Origin: Bacteroidota bacterium
GTDB lineage: Bacteria; Bacteroidota; Ignavibacteria; Ignavibacteriales; Melioribacteraceae
Length of the DNA stretch: 6,356 nucleotides
Direction of reading: 5' to 3'
NCBI GenBank assembly: GCA_021814855.1
Contig: JAKAHQ010000105.1
Span: forward strand, 1-6,356
In this document: positions 5,069-6,356 of the stretch, piece by piece
Position numbering within the stretch: the stretch's first letter is position 1
Layout: every line of letters begins with the position of its first letter
Made by a program: the position numbers and the translations under genes
Notes under the pieces: model-generated
What the model saw: the letters and a program-made list of their open reading frames with translations, nothing else
The model's database searches: none
What the model was told of the DNA's origin: nothing

Positions 5069-5825
5069 AATTCCGTTATCAAAATCTTTTATTGCAAACA
5101 CCGTTACTTCGTTGAACGTGCTTTGCGGTTTTCTCTCGATTGTTTATGCATCGTCCGGAGATTACAGACTTGCTTCAATACTAATAATAGCCGCTGCAAT
5201 CTTCGATACTCTCGACGGAATTACCGCACGTCTTCTTCACACCTCAAGCATGTTCGGCGTAGAGCTTGATTCGCTCTCCGACGTGGTAAGTTTTGGCGCC
5301 GCGCCGGCGTTTTTAATTTACAAAGCTTACGCCTACCAGTTCGGCATCTGGGGAATTCTGCTCAGTTCGTGTTTGCTAATTTTCGGCGCTTTAAGACTTG
5401 CCCGGTTCAACATTCAGGTTGAGGATTTAAATACCAAAGGCGACTTCAAAGGTTTGCCTATCCCGCTTTCGGCGATGACAATCTCGCTTCTTGTTCTTTC
5501 ATATTACAATGACGGGAAAATAGTTGAGCCCTTTAATAGTATTGTTGTTGTGCTCATCATTATGCTTTCGCTTTTAATGGTTAGCAAGGTTCGCTACAAC
5601 GCGCTTCCAAAACTCAAAGACAAAAAATTAAAAGAGAAAATTTTTCTCTTCGGCATTCTTCTCATAGCACTGATTCTTGCCATTGCAACCAACGGGCAAA
5701 TTTTATTTTTCATTTTTTTAGGTATCACTCTTTTCGGAATTTTACGGCACTTACTTATGTTAATCCTTAAGAAGAAAGATCCGCTCGATAACGGGTTAAA
5801 AACATCGGAGAACCACAGTGTATAA
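5061..5825 (+). CDS. pssA: CDP-diacylglycerol-serine O-phosphatidyltransferase
   Basis: A 254-residue polytopic membrane enzyme that joins CDP-diacylglycerol and L-serine to make phosphatidylserine, the substrate of Psd encoded just upstream. The CDP-alcohol phosphotransferase signature is complete at 49-74: Asp49 and Asp52-Gly53, Ala56-Arg57, eight residues, Gly66, Asp70 and Asp74. The N-terminal segment (FIANTVTSLNVLCGFLSIVYA) and GALRLARFN at about 112-120 with GDFKGLPIP are typical of the PssA subfamily. About six to eight hydrophobic segments follow, and the protein ends in a basic/polar tail. The ATG at 5061-5063 overlaps the end of psd by eight bases, with AAGGA just upstream. The psd-pssA pairing strongly supports phosphatidylserine rather than another alcohol as product. 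Confidence 0.95.
   Translation: MNKIPLSKSFIANTVTSLNVLCGFLSIVYASSGDYRLASILIIAAAIFDTLDGITARLLHTSSMFGVELDSLSDVVSFGAAPAFLIYKAYAYQFGIWGILLSSCLLIFGALRLARFNIQVEDLNTKGDFKGLPIPLSAMTISLLVLSYYNDGKIVEPFNSIVVVLIIMLSLLMVSKVRYNALPKLKDKKLKEKIFLFGILLIALILAIATNGQILFFIFLGITLFGILRHLLMLILKKKDPLDNGLKTSENHSV
5807..5810 (+). promoter_or_regulatory. Ribosome binding site of purS supporting a GTG start
   Basis: GGAG lies seven bases before GTG 5818-5820, inside the 3' end of pssA. It supports GTG as the purS start, which also gives the family-typical N-terminus (M)[18 protein letters not shown]. Confidence 0.65.
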
Positions 5826-6069
5826 AGCGACAGTTATAGTTAAGCGAAGACCAAAAATTTTGGATCCCGAAGGCAAGGCCGTCGAACAAGGCGCAAAGCT
5901 TCTCGGCTTTAATAATGTCAATCATACCAGGATCGGCAAATACATCGAGTTTTTTGTAGATACAAAAGATAAAAACCTTGCCGAGAAAGAAGTAAAAGAA
6001 TACAGCGAGAAACTTCTTTCCAATCCTATAATGGAAGATTTCGAATTTACACTGGAAGAAGTAAGATGA
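5818..6069 (+). CDS. purS: Phosphoribosylformylglycinamidine synthase subunit PurS
   Basis: An 83-residue protein matching the PurS family in length and pattern: [20 protein letters not shown] at the start, then [18 protein letters not shown] in the middle and an acidic C-terminus. PurS is the small dimeric subunit that bridges PurL and PurQ in the three-part FGAM synthase, which converts FGAR to FGAM with glutamine as nitrogen donor. Its presence indicates the split enzyme (small PurL) rather than the single long PurL of Gammaproteobacteria. The start is GTG, overlapping the pssA stop by eight bases; the end overlaps purQ as ATGA. Such overlap is expected for subunits of one complex. Confidence 0.95.
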   Translation: MYKATVIVKRRPKILDPEGKAVEQGAKLLGFNNVNHTRIGKYIEFFVDTKDKNLAEKEVKEYSEKLLSNPIMEDFEFTLEEVR

Positions 6070-6356
6070 AACCAAAATTCGGTGTAGTTGTTTTTCCAGG
6101 TAGCAATTGCGATCACGATGCTTATTATGCTGTAAAAAAAGTTCTCGGCTACAACGCGGAATTTATCTGGCATAAAGAGAAGGATCTAAAAGGAAGCGAT
6201 GTGATAATTTTGCCGGGAGGATTTTCCTACGGCGATTATTTGCGCACCGGCGCCATTGCACGCTTTGCCCCGGTAATGGATTCTGTTTACGATTTTGCCG
6301 AGAAAGGCGGAACAGTTATAGGCATATGCAACGGATTCCAAATCCTTCTTGAGATC
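6066..6356 (+). CDS. purQ: Phosphoribosylformylglycinamidine synthase glutaminase subunit PurQ, N-terminal part
   Basis: The first 97 codons of purQ; the rest lies beyond the right edge (the family is about 220-230 residues). PurQ is a class I glutamine amidotransferase that releases ammonia from glutamine for PurL. Visible landmarks are [15 protein letters not shown] at 5-19, [19 protein letters not shown] at 49-67, and the nucleophile elbow GICNGFQ at 86-92 with catalytic Cys88. The His and Glu of the triad would lie outside the window. The ATG overlaps the purS TGA by four bases. Nothing is broken in the visible part. Confidence 0.97.
   Translation, partial: MKPKFGVVVFPGSNCDHDAYYAVKKVLGYNAEFIWHKEKDLKGSDVIILPGGFSYGDYLRTGAIARFAPVMDSVYDFAEKGGTVIGICNGFQILLEI

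Noticed and set aside
4792..5082. Minus-strand open frame opposite the end of psd
   Set aside because: It is antisense to conserved catalytic regions of psd and has no recognisable domain or ribosome site.
5767..6173. Two minus-strand open frames opposite purS and the start of purQ
   Set aside because: They lie opposite conserved purS/purQ coding sequence, overlap each other, and their Phe/Ser-rich products look like antisense translation.

Overview
The window looks like a compact, AT-rich bacterial chromosome segment made almost entirely of housekeeping and cell-envelope genes. The gene set suggests the Bacteroidota/Chlorobiota/Ignavibacteriota group. Evidence for this is a short pyruvoyl Psd followed by PssA, separate PurS and PurQ subunits, weak or absent Shine-Dalgarno sites at most genes, and two good matches to the Bacteroidota-type -7 element (TAnnTTTG) in the one real intergenic region. 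An Ignavibacteria-like organism is my best guess, but no marker in the window proves it. I see no mobile element, CRISPR array, tRNA or rRNA.

Layout: a divergent promoter region at about 4247-4414 splits the window into two operons. The leftward (minus-strand) operon reads ybaB/ebfC - recR - SAM methyltransferase - lipoprotein 1 - lipoprotein 2 - ftsX - SLBB protein - start of a Wzz-like chain-length gene that runs off the left edge. The first six genes are separated by 0-5 bases or overlap. The gaps before the SLBB gene (32 bases) and the Wzz-like gene (11 bases) are slightly larger. The order runs from DNA repair (RecR with its usual partner YbaB) through two surface lipoproteins and the divisome protein FtsX to polysaccharide export.

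The rightward (plus-strand) operon reads psd - pssA - purS - purQ, with overlaps of 8, 8 and 4 bases; purQ is cut by the right edge. Psd and PssA are consecutive enzymes of phosphatidylethanolamine synthesis (PssA makes phosphatidylserine, Psd decarboxylates it). PurS and PurQ are the small and glutaminase subunits of FGAM synthase in purine synthesis. Lipid and purine genes therefore appear to be transcribed together.

The most notable points are the second lipoprotein gene, whose only start giving a complete lipoprotein signal peptide is an ATT codon overlapping the stop of the gene before it; the tandem pair of related small lipoproteins; a minimal SLBB protein lacking the usual polysaccharide-export domain; and ftsX without an adjacent ftsE. 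I do not see a clearly new multi-gene system; most of the window is recognisable.
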